A DNA stretch of 64,000 nucleotides from JARBUG01 sp035628915 (GTDB lineage Bacteria; Bacillota; Sulfobacillia; Symbiobacteriales; Symbiobacteriaceae), in contig DASPIW010000039.1 of the NCBI GenBank assembly GCA_035628915.1, forward strand, positions 161,113 through 225,112, given 5' to 3'. This document shows, piece by piece, positions 1 to 7,595 of the stretch. Every line of letters begins with the position of its first letter. Positions within the stretch are counted from its first letter, which is position 1. The translations under genes were made by a program, and so were the position numbers. The notes below the pieces were generated by a model that worked only from the letters and a program-made list of their open reading frames with translations, was not told the origin of the DNA and did not search any database.

Positions 1-255
1 GCCCATGGCGTTGCGCAGGAAGCCGAACACGACCACGATGCGGGTAAATGCCGTGGTCAGAATCAGCAGGGCCGGAGCGATGGAGAGCACCGTCAGCCCG
101 AGGAGGATTTGCAGCGTCTGCACGCCTTCCTGGGGCGTGGTGGCGGGCTTGATGTTGGTCAGGGTCGGAATCGGGAGCGGTTCGGCGTGGGCTGGCAGCG
201 CACCGGCGGCCAGCAGGAGGCCCGCGAGGCCGAGGATCCAGAGGGTTTTACGCAT
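1..255 (-). CDS. fliP: Flagellar export gate protein FliP, N-terminal part
   Basis: This is the first 85 codons of FliP, a membrane core subunit of the flagellar type III export gate; the rest lies beyond the window edge. The start codon is at 253-255. The product begins MRKTLWILGLAGLLLAAGAL, a cleavable signal peptide as is usual for FliP. The stretch LQILLGLTVLSIAPALLI, followed by TAFTRIVVVFGFLRNAMG, is the highly conserved first transmembrane region of the family. The start overlaps the 3' end of fliO by 8 bases, so the two genes are translationally coupled at the end of the flagellar operon. Confidence 0.93.
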   Translation of the reverse strand, partial: MRKTLWILGLAGLLLAAGALPAHAEPLPIPTLTNIKPATTPQEGVQTLQILLGLTVLSIAPALLILTTAFTRIVVVFGFLRNAMG

Positions 256-649
256 CGGGGCCGCCTCCCCGCCGGGCCAGCAGGGAGCGCATTTTGCCCA
301 GGTTGGCCTGGATCTGCTCCTCGACCTTGGCCAGCGAAACGGGGGCGAACTGGTCTGCGGGTGCCGCCGCCTGCTGTGCGAGCAGTTCGGCCGCCGCCGC
401 GGGGTCCTCAATGCGGTGGACCAGGCTGACATTGCCGCCGGAGGCGCCGACCACAAGGACCTCCTTCCCCACCGCTACCAGCAGCAGATGGCGGTCCTTG
501 CCGATGGGCACGCCCTCCAGCACCCGCAGCCGCCGCCCCCGGGACTGCACGGCCTGCCAGTTGGCCAGCAGGCGGGAGGCGTAGTAGGTCAGGCCGATGA
601 CGGCGAGGCTGGCAAACAGAAAGGTCAGGAGCCCCGACCCTGGGGTCAT
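248..649 (-). CDS. fliO: Flagellar biosynthesis protein FliO
   Basis: FliO helps assemble FliP into the export gate. The 133-residue product has one N-terminal transmembrane helix (about residues 7-27, LLTFLFASLAVIGLTYYASR). A small cytoplasmic domain follows, with the family pattern LRVLEGVPIGKDRHLLLVAV...KEVLVVGASGG. The alanine- and glutamine-rich tail is typically variable. Its ATG overlaps the fliN stop by 4 bases and its own end overlaps fliP, the usual fliN-fliO-fliP order. FliO is poorly conserved, so position supports the call as much as sequence does. Confidence 0.88.
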   Translation of the reverse strand: MTPGSGLLTFLFASLAVIGLTYYASRLLANWQAVQSRGRRLRVLEGVPIGKDRHLLLVAVGKEVLVVGASGGNVSLVHRIEDPAAAAELLAQQAAAPADQFAPVSLAKVEEQIQANLGKMRSLLARRGGGPDA

Positions 650-1050
650 TTTGTTTTCGCCCCCATGCTGTGAATCAGTTCCGTGATACGCACGCCGAAG
701 TTCTCACCGATCACCACGATTTCGCCCCTGGCCACGAGGCGGTTGTTGACCAGGATGTCGACCGACTCGCCGGCCAGTTTGTCAAGCTCAACCACGGCGC
801 CGGGCCCCATGCTGAGGATATCCCGGATGCTGCGCCGCGCCTGGCCCAGGTGGACGGCGACTTCCATCTCCACGTTAGCCAGCAGCCCAATGGGCGCCTG
901 GACTTCCGGCGAGGCGGCAGCAGCAGCCCGCGGCTCCAGGGCGGGGAAGAGTGCCGGCTGCGGCGCAGGGGCTTCAGGGGCTTGCTCTTCCGTGCCGGTG
1001 GAGGAAAAGAGCGCATCGATTTCTGACTGGGAAAGCCCTGCCGGTTTCAT
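646..1050 (-). CDS. fliN: Flagellar motor switch protein FliN
   Basis: FliN is a C-ring subunit needed for torque, rotational switching and export-substrate docking. The SpoA domain fills about residues 55-130, with the typical VEMEVAVHLGQARRSIRDIL, VDILVNNRLVARGEIVVIGE and FGVRITELI. Near the N-terminus, LSQSEIDALFSS matches the CheY-P-binding peptide usually found on FliM or FliY. An alanine/proline linker separates it from the SpoA domain. The 134-residue length suits FliN rather than the much longer FliY. A GGAG ribosome-binding site lies about 10 bases before the ATG. Confidence 0.92.
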   Translation of the reverse strand: MKPAGLSQSEIDALFSSTGTEEQAPEAPAPQPALFPALEPRAAAAASPEVQAPIGLLANVEMEVAVHLGQARRSIRDILSMGPGAVVELDKLAGESVDILVNNRLVARGEIVVIGENFGVRITELIHSMGAKTK

Positions 1051-1074
1051 CGGTGTTTCGCTCCTTCGTTTTCG

Positions 1075-1515
1075 TTACTGGACGACCAGATCAGTGATGA
1101 AGACCGCCTTGAAGTTCTCTTTGAGCAACTTGGTAAGCGGCTCTTTGAGCGAGGCAGCGAGCTTGTCCTTGCCGGCGGCGCCCATGAGGTCACCGGCTGT
1201 CCTGGCCCGCAGTTCGCTGAGGATGATGTCGCGGATTTGCGGTTCCTTGGATTTGACGGCTTCCAGGGCGACTTCATCCTTGACGCCGATGGCTATGGTG
1301 ACATCCACGTACCGCGCCCGGTCCTTGTCGGCCAGGTCGGTGACGAAGTTTTTCAGTTTGAGGAAGGCCAGCTCGGTTTCCGGCTCTTCCTTGTGCTCAG
1401 CCGGAGCGGCTACCGCGGCCGCGGGCCGCATGAGGACCCAGTAGCCGAGGCTGGCGACCCCGAGGAACAGGATCGCCACCGCGGCGACCAGGGCGATGGT
1501 AACTTTCTTGTTCAT
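1075..1515 (-). CDS. fliL: Flagellar basal body-associated protein FliL
   Basis: FliL is a single-pass membrane protein that surrounds the stator and supports torque. I chose the ATG at 1513-1515 because AAAGGAG precedes it at normal spacing; the open frame upstream runs into an inverted repeat and is not coding. The 146-residue product has a membrane helix at about residues 5-28 (VTIALVAAVAILFLGVASLG). A periplasmic domain follows, containing LKNFVTDLADKDRARYVDVT and IRDIILSELRARTAGDL, the FliL family pattern. It lies between flgE and fliN in the operon. Confidence 0.9.
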   Translation of the reverse strand: MNKKVTIALVAAVAILFLGVASLGYWVLMRPAAAVAAPAEHKEEPETELAFLKLKNFVTDLADKDRARYVDVTIAIGVKDEVALEAVKSKEPQIRDIILSELRARTAGDLMGAAGKDKLAASLKEPLTKLLKENFKAVFITDLVVQ

Positions 1516-1561
1516 GGTGTGCTCCTTTCGTATCCGGGTCGTGGAACGCGGGTCCTTTTGG

Positions 1562-1664
1562 GTATAGCCACGGAGGACACGGAGAACGCGGAGGACACAG
1601 AAATGGGACATTCATATTTCGTTTTTATTCGGTGTTATTCCGCGTCTTCCGTTTCCTCCGTGGC
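1562..1664. repeat. Imperfect inverted repeat of the CACGGAGGACACGGAG type
   Basis: The left arm (1566-1600) is made of CACGGAGG-like units in tandem. The right arm (1631-1664) is its imperfect reverse complement, ending CCTCCGTGGCT. The arms match over about 34 bases around a 30-base centre. The repeat fills most of the gap between flgE and fliL. A 15-base piece, GTATAGCCACGGAGG, recurs exactly at 39499-39513. Similar CACGGAGG repeats are scattered through many bacterial genomes; their function is unknown to me. Confidence 0.75.
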
Positions 1665-1681
1665 TGATTCAATGCCTTTTC

Positions 1682-2908
1682 CTATCGGCGAAGGTTGACT
1701 ACATCCTGAAGCATCTCATCCGCTGCAGTAATGATCCGGGTGTTGGCCTGGAAGCCGCGCTGGGTGGTGATCATGTTGGTGAACTCGGTGGAAAGGTCGA
1801 CGTTGGACATTTCCAGGTTGCCGGGCACCAGGCGGCCGCGGCCGCCGGTGGTGGGAGTGCCAATTTGCGGGGCGCCCGAGTTGGCCGACTCGACGAAGGC
1901 GGTGTTGCCTTCCTTCAGCAGGCCGTTGGGGTTCGAGAAGCTCGCCACGGCCACCTGGGCCAGCGTCCGGCGGAAGCCGTTGGAGAAGACGCCCGTAATC
2001 TGGCCGCTCTGCTCGACGGAGATCGACTCCAGCACGCCCATGGGGTAGCCGTCGACGGTGCGGGCCAGGACGCTGCTGCCCTGGGTGCCCGCGTATGCCT
2101 GCGTGATTCGCGTGAAGTCCAGAGCCACGGCCTGGGCGTCGTCACCGCCGGGCGGACTGGCGATATTCACCTGGATATTGGTGCCGCCGGTCAGGATCGT
2201 GCCGTCCGGGTTGAACGTGAGGTCACCGCTACCTGTCACCCCCGCAGCCGCGGGCCCCTCCGCCTCCCACGACCAGTCGTTGGTGCCCGTCTTTTCAAAG
2301 GTCAGCACGATGGGAACCGGGTTGCCCAGGCTGTCGTACGCGGTGAACGTGGTCTGATAGGTATCGCCGTCATCGGCGCCGGAGTCAAGGTTGCCGCCGA
2401 AGGCCGCGCTGGTCGTCAGCTGAGCCAGGGAGACGTCGCCCCGGATCAGTTGAATATCTCCCAGGCTGGCGATGCCGGTATTGCTCACCGTACCGTCGCT
2501 GTCGGCCATCCAGCCCTGCACCCGCTGACCGGTGGCCGGGTTGACCATGTAGCCCTGGGCGTCCCAGTCGAAGTTGCCGACTCGGGTGTAGACCCGCTGT
2601 CCGTCGCCGGGGCTCTTCAGCACAAACAGGCCGGCGCCCTCAATCGCGAGGTCGAGGTCCCGGCCCGTCAGCTGGAAGCTGCCGGCGGCCCCGTTCAGGT
2701 CGGTGCTGGCCACGCCGGCGCCCAGGCCCACCTGCTGCGGGCTGGTGGAGGCTGAGCCGGCTGACATGGTCTGGCTGAAGACATCCTGGAACGTCACCCG
2801 GCTGCCCTTGAAGCCAACGGTGTTGACGTTGGCGATGTTGTTGCCGATGACGTCCATGCGAACCTGGTGGCTGCGGATACCGGTAACGCCCGAATAAAGA
2901 GCTCGCAT
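1682..2908 (-). CDS. flgE: Flagellar hook protein FlgE
   Basis: This is the structural subunit of the flagellar hook, 408 residues. The N-terminal rod/hook signature is present (VRMDVIGNNIANVNTVGFKG), followed by a region rich in Ser, Gln and Gly. The C-terminal helix includes FTNMITTQRGFQANTRII and ends EMLQDVVNLRR. A central insertion of about 200 residues (DSLGNPVPIVLTFEKTG, DLTFNPDGTI) is the FlgE hook domain, which separates it from the shorter rod proteins FlgF and FlgG. It follows flgD, which supplies the hook cap. The 166 bases downstream, before fliL, hold the inverted repeat. Confidence 0.92.
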   Translation of the reverse strand: MRALYSGVTGIRSHQVRMDVIGNNIANVNTVGFKGSRVTFQDVFSQTMSAGSASTSPQQVGLGAGVASTDLNGAAGSFQLTGRDLDLAIEGAGLFVLKSPGDGQRVYTRVGNFDWDAQGYMVNPATGQRVQGWMADSDGTVSNTGIASLGDIQLIRGDVSLAQLTTSAAFGGNLDSGADDGDTYQTTFTAYDSLGNPVPIVLTFEKTGTNDWSWEAEGPAAAGVTGSGDLTFNPDGTILTGGTNIQVNIASPPGGDDAQAVALDFTRITQAYAGTQGSSVLARTVDGYPMGVLESISVEQSGQITGVFSNGFRRTLAQVAVASFSNPNGLLKEGNTAFVESANSGAPQIGTPTTGGRGRLVPGNLEMSNVDLSTEFTNMITTQRGFQANTRIITAADEMLQDVVNLRR

Positions 2909-2930
2909 CGCTTCGTCCTCCTATGGCGCG

Positions 2931-3314
2931 TCAGGACTTGGTGGCAGTGATGACCTGGTCGATGGTGATTTCCGTGTCGCCGAGGGAAAGCTTGGGGATG
3001 CCGTCGGCGACTTTGAGCGACTGGACCACGCCGGAGACGGTCTTCCCGTCTTCGTCCGCATAGGTTACGGTCTGCCCCACCAGGCCGAGGCCGTAGGTCA
3101 TTTTGGACCACTTGGTCTGCTCGGTGATCTTGTCCAGACTCGTGAACTGGGCCAGCTGCGTGGCGAACTCGCGGTCGTCCATGGGGTTGAGGGGATCCTG
3201 GTAGCGGAGCTGCGTCACGAGCAACTGCAGAAACTCGGCCTTGCCCATATCGTCCTTGCGGGCAACCTGGTCCGTTGCGGTCTGGCCGCCGGAGCTAACC
3301 GGGGATACGCTCAT
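2931..3314 (-). CDS. flgD: Flagellar hook capping protein FlgD
   Basis: FlgD caps the growing hook and is needed for FlgE polymerisation. The 127-residue product has the conserved N-terminal core FLQLLVTQLRYQDPLNPMDD followed by FATQLAQFTSLDKI. The C-terminal half is a short beta domain (VGQTVTYADEDGKTVSG). It is near the short end for the family, as in several Firmicutes, and lacks a full FlgD tudor/FnIII extension. It lies between fliK and flgE. Confidence 0.92.
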   Translation of the reverse strand: MSVSPVSSGGQTATDQVARKDDMGKAEFLQLLVTQLRYQDPLNPMDDREFATQLAQFTSLDKITEQTKWSKMTYGLGLVGQTVTYADEDGKTVSGVVQSLKVADGIPKLSLGDTEITIDQVITATKS

Positions 3315-3334
3315 GGAGTCATCTCCTCTTCGGA

Positions 3335-4417
3335 TCAGGCCAGTGTGTCAAGCCCAACGGTGGGCCGGGTCGTAAGCAGCCGGACCGGCCGGGCAGCTAC
3401 GCCGCCGACGGGGGCGGCGCCCGCCGCCTGCCGGCTCCGCCGGCGGGGGCCCGTTTGCTCGAAGGGCTGCTCAGTCTGGCGCTGCCGTCCCTGCTGGCCT
3501 GTGGCCACATGGAATCCGGAAAGCGTCAGGCCGGATTGCGAAAGGCCTTCGCGCAGTTGGTCGCTCCGCTGCTCTAAAAACTGCTGGGCTGTCGAATTGG
3601 CAACCTGGAGTGAAGTCTGCACTTCCCGGCCGGCCACGTGCAGCTGAAGTCGCACTTCGCCCAACTGCTCAGGGTGGAGCCGTAAGGTGACGGTATACTT
3701 GCCGTCGCCGGCGCTGATTGCCGATTTGGCGATGGCGTCCATCAGCCGGTCGGGCTCAATGGGCGACGGAATGGCCTGCGGGGCGTTCGGCACGGCGGCG
3801 GGCCCCTTCGCCTCGGGCCGGTGAACCGCCGCGACGTCAACGGGAGCGAACGCCGGAACTTCGGGCGCACCGGGTGTGGGAGCCGGGGCCGGTGCGGGCG
3901 CCTTGCGTTCCTCCCGCCCGGGCTTCTCCTCCTGTTGTGCCGGTCCGCCGGAGATGCCGGTTTCGGCGGCCGGTACGGCCACATCGGTGACAGCCAGCGG
4001 CTCCACCACCCATTCACCTTCCGGCGCCGGAGCAGCCGGGGGCGTCGTCCCAACGACGGGCGCTACATCTGCGGCGGGCAGCGGCTGAGCGTCGGCCTTG
4101 ATCTCGGGGGCGGCCACCACCCGCTGGGCTTGCAGAATCGTCTCGATCACTTCCGGCAGCACGGCGCCCGCCGGAGTGGCGACCGCCTCCGCCGGTGCCT
4201 GGATGGGGGCCGGAGCCTGTGCGCCTTCGCCGCTCTGAGCCGCGGGGACCTGCTCCGGGGCGGGCGCCGGTGCGATGCCCGGGGCGCCGAGTAGGGCCAT
4301 GAGCAGCGCAGTGAAGGCGGAATCAGGTGTTGCGGCCTCTTCCTTGTGGCCGGGGCCGGCAGGAGCTGTGGGAGGGGCGCCCATAGCGCCCGTAGGCGGC
4401 AGAGGGTTCATCGGCAT
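3335..4417 (-). CDS. fliK: Flagellar hook-length control protein FliK
   Basis: FliK acts as a secreted molecular ruler and switches export specificity from hook to filament. The first 230 residues or so are Pro/Ala-rich and low in complexity. The conserved C-terminal domain carries YTVTLRLHPEQLGEVRLQLH, then LQVANSTAQQFLEQRSDQLR and LTLSGFHVATGQQ. I prefer the ATG at 4415-4417 (7 bases after AGGAGG) to the ATG at 4421-4423, which is only one base from it. About 360 residues. Confidence 0.88.
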   Translation of the reverse strand: MPMNPLPPTGAMGAPPTAPAGPGHKEEAATPDSAFTALLMALLGAPGIAPAPAPEQVPAAQSGEGAQAPAPIQAPAEAVATPAGAVLPEVIETILQAQRVVAAPEIKADAQPLPAADVAPVVGTTPPAAPAPEGEWVVEPLAVTDVAVPAAETGISGGPAQQEEKPGREERKAPAPAPAPTPGAPEVPAFAPVDVAAVHRPEAKGPAAVPNAPQAIPSPIEPDRLMDAIAKSAISAGDGKYTVTLRLHPEQLGEVRLQLHVAGREVQTSLQVANSTAQQFLEQRSDQLREGLSQSGLTLSGFHVATGQQGRQRQTEQPFEQTGPRRRSRQAAGAAPVGGVAARPVRLLTTRPTVGLDTLA

Positions 4418-4435
4418 GTGCATGCCTCCTGTCGC

Positions 4436-4987
4436 TTAGTTACCGGCTGGCGCGAGCATTTCGTTCATGACCTGGGCAGCCCGGTCCTTATCCATGTAGC
4501 TGATGATCGCTCCGGCCTGATCTTGATCGATCAGTTTGAGGATCTGAGCAGCCTTGTCGGGATCGAGCCCTTCCATCATCGGCCCCGCCTTAAAGGGCGG
4601 CATATTCTCGTACATGGCCGCGGCCTGACGGATGGGGTCCAACTCCGCCTGTTGCGTCGTCAGGTCTTTGAGGAGCGTGGAGACCTGGGCCTCCTTCTCC
4701 TTGAGCCTGGCTTCACGGGCATCGAGCTCGGCCTTGGCCTGCTCGGCGGCGCCTGGCTGGGGGTTCTCCGCCGCGGGCGGCTTGTCTTCGGTCTTTGGCG
4801 GCTGGTTGGCGGGTTCGATCGCAGCGGTCAGACCAGGGATCGGCACCGCATACGAGACCCCGGCCGCAACCCCCAGTACAGTCCCGAATACCAGCAGCCA
4901 GTAACCCAGCCGCTCACGGGCCGACTTCTTCTTTTTCGGGGGTTTCGGGGGACTCGGGAGTTTCGGCAGCTTCGGCTTCTTCCCCAT
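4436..4987 (-). CDS. MotE/YlxF-like flagellar coiled-coil membrane protein
   Basis: The 183-residue protein has a basic, proline-rich cytoplasmic start (KKPKLPKLPSPPKPPKKKK), one membrane helix (about residues 28-48) and a coiled coil at about residues 80-120. Its C-terminal MgtE-N-like segment reads PFKAGPMMEGLDPDKAAQIL and LIDQDQAGAIISYMDKDRAA. This layout and its place between fliJ and fliK match YlxF of Bacillus and the MotE family, thought to act as a motor or export chaperone. Its ATG overlaps the fliJ stop. The exact role here is not provable from sequence. Confidence 0.75.
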   Translation of the reverse strand: MGKKPKLPKLPSPPKPPKKKKSARERLGYWLLVFGTVLGVAAGVSYAVPIPGLTAAIEPANQPPKTEDKPPAAENPQPGAAEQAKAELDAREARLKEKEAQVSTLLKDLTTQQAELDPIRQAAAMYENMPPFKAGPMMEGLDPDKAAQILKLIDQDQAGAIISYMDKDRAAQVMNEMLAPAGN

Positions 4988-5448
4988 CAGCCGACCCCCT
5001 TGTGCTGCTGGCTGCTGCGGCGAACGGTCTGGGCGATCTCATCCGTGATGATCTGCTCCTCGACCTGCTCGGCGTACTCATGGGCTTCGTACTGCTGCTC
5101 GCGCAGCTTGGTGAGGGCCTTTTCCTTGCGTTCGGCTTCCTCCAGTTCCGCCCGCTTCTCGGCCACCACGGCCAGTGCCTGGTGAAGCGCCTCCACCGCG
5201 TCCTTTTCCACCTGAACCAGTGCGGCGAGCCTTTCGCTGGCCTGGTTCCACTCAGCGGCAGTCATGCGTACCTTCCGCCTTGTTTCCCATTCGGCCTCGA
5301 AGGCTGCTCGCTGCTTACGGCAGTTCTCCATCGTCACCCAGGCCTGGCCGGACTTCAGCTGCGCCAATGCCAGCGCCTGCTTCGCCTTCATGGACTCAAC
5401 CTGGCGGACTTTCAGGACCTTCTCCAGGTTGAAGCGAAAGGGTTTCAA
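4987..5448 (-). CDS. fliJ: Flagellar export protein FliJ
   Basis: FliJ is the coiled-coil stalk of the flagellar export ATPase, comparable to the gamma subunit of F-ATPase. The 153 residues are almost wholly helical and charged, beginning with the typical FRFNLEKVLKVRQVESMKAK. Residues about 90-145 form a second long helix rich in Glu and Lys. It directly follows fliI, 3 bases after its stop, the conserved arrangement. Sequence conservation in this family is low, so gene order carries part of the evidence. Confidence 0.87.
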   Translation of the reverse strand: MKPFRFNLEKVLKVRQVESMKAKQALALAQLKSGQAWVTMENCRKQRAAFEAEWETRRKVRMTAAEWNQASERLAALVQVEKDAVEALHQALAVVAEKRAELEEAERKEKALTKLREQQYEAHEYAEQVEEQIITDEIAQTVRRSSQQHKGVG

Positions 5449-5451
5449 GCG

Positions 5452-6759
5452 TTATTCCTCCCCGCACAGCGCGAACAGGCCATCCGTGGCACCGCTCAAA
5501 TCGCTGCACTCATCTATCGATTGCCTCAGGAACTGCTTCATGGCCGGGATCTTGTGGATCGCTTCGTCGACAGTCGGATTTGTACCGGCGACATAGGCGC
5601 CGATATTGATCAGGTCTTCGGCTTCCCGGTAGGCGGCCAGCAGGGCCCGGAACTTGCGGGCCGCTGCCTGATGCGCCTGCGTGGTCACTTCCGGCATCAC
5701 CCGGCTGACGCTTTGCAGAACATCGATGGCCGGGAACTGACCGGCGTGAGCCAGCTTTCGGGAGAGTACTACATGGCCGTCCAAAATGCCCCGCACAGCA
5801 TCGGCAACGGGTTCGTTCATGTCGTCACCGTCGACGAGGACGGTATAAATGCCCGTGACGCTGCCCACCGGGCCGGTGCCGGAGCGCTCGAGAATGCGGG
5901 GCAGCATGGTGAAAACGGAAGGCGTGTAACCCCGTGTGGCAGGCGGCTCGCCCACCGACAGGCCGACTTCGCGCTGCGCCTGGGCCAGACGGGTGACGGA
6001 ATCCATCATCAGGATCACGTCCCGCCCCAAGTCCCGGAACTCCTCGGCAATGGCTGTCGCCACAAGGGCGGCCCGGATTCGCACCAGCGCCGGCTGCTCG
6101 GATGTGGCAACCACCACCACCGAGCGCTGCAGGCCTTCGGGACCGAGGTCCCGCTCGATGAACTCACGCACTTCCCGGCCCCGTTCGCCGATCAGGGCGA
6201 TGACGTTGCAGTCCGCCTGCGTGGCCCGGGCGATCATGCCCAGCGTCGTCGACTTACCGACGCCCGAACCGGAGAAAATGCCAATGCGTTGTCCCTGACC
6301 AACGGTGAGCAGGGCGTCGAGCGCCCGCACGCCAAGGCTCAGGGGGGCGGTGATTCGCTGGCGCAGCAGAGGCCTTGGCGGGAGGCCCGTCACGGGGCGA
6401 AGCCGGCAGGCGTCGACCGGGCCGAGCCCGTCCATGGGATTGCCGAGGCCGTCGAGTACCCGTCCAAGGAGTGCCTCGCCGGCGGGCGTTTTGAGGGGAC
6501 CGCCGGAGCTGTGCACCTGCCACCCGGGGCGGAGCCCGTCCACTTCCGCAAGGGGCATCAGCAGAACCCGTTCGTCGCGAAAACCCACGACTTCGGCGGG
6601 GATGGTCTGGCCATCACCGCAGAGATAGCATAGTTCGTTCATTTTGGCCTTCGGCCCGGCGCATTCGATGATCAGGCCGGTCGCTCCCAGGACCCTGCCC
6701 ACCACCGGCGCCAAATTCGCTTCCGCCACCGCCGACATGAGGCGCTCCCACGGAATCAC
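5452..6759 (-). CDS. fliI: Flagellum-specific ATPase FliI
   Basis: FliI is the hexameric ATPase that unloads chaperone-substrate complexes at the export gate. The Walker A motif GSGVGKST lies at residues 164-171, with LIGERGREVREFIERDLG and the Walker B strand DVILMMDSVTRLAQAQREVG following, all typical of the FliI/YscN branch. The C-terminal GAYVAGTNPTVDEAI is also family-like. The 435-residue length is normal. The ATG overlaps the fliH stop by 4 bases; an internal ATG at residue 8 is an alternative start. Confidence 0.95.
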   Translation of the reverse strand: MIPWERLMSAVAEANLAPVVGRVLGATGLIIECAGPKAKMNELCYLCGDGQTIPAEVVGFRDERVLLMPLAEVDGLRPGWQVHSSGGPLKTPAGEALLGRVLDGLGNPMDGLGPVDACRLRPVTGLPPRPLLRQRITAPLSLGVRALDALLTVGQGQRIGIFSGSGVGKSTTLGMIARATQADCNVIALIGERGREVREFIERDLGPEGLQRSVVVVATSEQPALVRIRAALVATAIAEEFRDLGRDVILMMDSVTRLAQAQREVGLSVGEPPATRGYTPSVFTMLPRILERSGTGPVGSVTGIYTVLVDGDDMNEPVADAVRGILDGHVVLSRKLAHAGQFPAIDVLQSVSRVMPEVTTQAHQAAARKFRALLAAYREAEDLINIGAYVAGTNPTVDEAIHKIPAMKQFLRQSIDECSDLSGATDGLFALCGEE

Positions 6760-7595
6760 CCGGTGGACCCTCCCAGGGCGGCGCCGAGAGCGGCCCGCAA
6801 AGCCTGCTCCTGCACCTCGATCCGGGCATCTATGGAACCATGGGAGCTGTTTACGATGTAACTGCCCTGCGCCAGTCCGGCATCAGGCTGCAGCCGCAGG
6901 AGGCCGGCGCCCAGTTCGCGCTCCAGGGTGGAGCGCTGGGCTTCCAGGAGGGGCAGGTCCTGCGGGCTGACCCGGACGGTGCAATCCGTGTCCTTGAGGC
7001 GCCGGAGGCCGGCAGCCACCATGGCGGCGACGGCGCCGGGCTGCAGGGCCAGTTGCCCTTGCACGAGCCGCATGGCGGCCGCCACGGCCAGTTCCACCAG
7101 GGCGCCCTGCGACGCTTCCAGCCGCCGGGCCTGCTCGGCCCGGGCATCGCTGCGCAGCTGGGCCGCTTCGTCGCGAGCCTGCAAGAGAACGCTGGCGGCC
7201 TTGGCTTCGGCGTCGGCCAGGAGCGCTTTGGCCTCAGCCTCCGCTTTCTGCCGAATCAGATCTGCCTGAGCCTTGACGCTCGCGAGAGCGGCTTCCACCT
7301 GCTTACGCTGAGGCGCCATCTCCTCTTCGGCGGCCCGCAGCCCCTGGCGGCGGCCTTCGGCGAACCCCTGTTCATGCGCCTCTTCCATGGCCGTCTGCGC
7401 TTCCAGTGCGGCATCCTGCAGAATCTGCGCCGCCTGGAGGCGGGCCTCGTTCAACACGTCCTCGCTGGTCGTTGCGGACTGAAGAACCGGAACCACTTCG
7501 CTCGGAGGAGGAAGCGACGTACCGTCCAGCTTCGCCCACGCCGGTCGCTGAATGGTGACACCCGGCGGCAGCTGGCCTGGCTTAAATAAACTCAT
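6756..7595 (-). CDS. fliH: Flagellar assembly protein FliH
   Basis: FliH is the export ATPase regulator that links FliI to the C-ring through FliN. I chose the ATG at 7593-7595 (MSLFKPGQLPPG), which has GGAGG 8 bases upstream, giving 279 residues. The middle is a long Ala/Glu-rich coiled coil (about residues 60-160). The C-terminal half has the FliH/V-ATPase E-like pattern LAVAAAMRLVQGQLALQPG, CTVRVSPQDLPLLEAQR and SSHGSIDARIEVQEQALRAA. The start overlaps the end of fliG by 14 bases. Confidence 0.88.
   Translation of the reverse strand: MSLFKPGQLPPGVTIQRPAWAKLDGTSLPPPSEVVPVLQSATTSEDVLNEARLQAAQILQDAALEAQTAMEEAHEQGFAEGRRQGLRAAEEEMAPQRKQVEAALASVKAQADLIRQKAEAEAKALLADAEAKAASVLLQARDEAAQLRSDARAEQARRLEASQGALVELAVAAAMRLVQGQLALQPGAVAAMVAAGLRRLKDTDCTVRVSPQDLPLLEAQRSTLERELGAGLLRLQPDAGLAQGSYIVNSSHGSIDARIEVQEQALRAALGAALGGSTG

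Noticed and set aside
1516..1611. N-terminal extension of FliL upstream of 1515
   Set aside because: It reads through the CACGGAGG repeat, giving LRVLRVLRG-like sequence, and the true start has its own ribosome-binding site.
4795..6633. A 612-codon open frame on the plus strand, and other long plus-strand frames over 1-13 kb
   Set aside because: They lie antisense to clear flagellar genes and arise from high GC in the third codon position. They have no ribosome-binding sites or recognisable domains.
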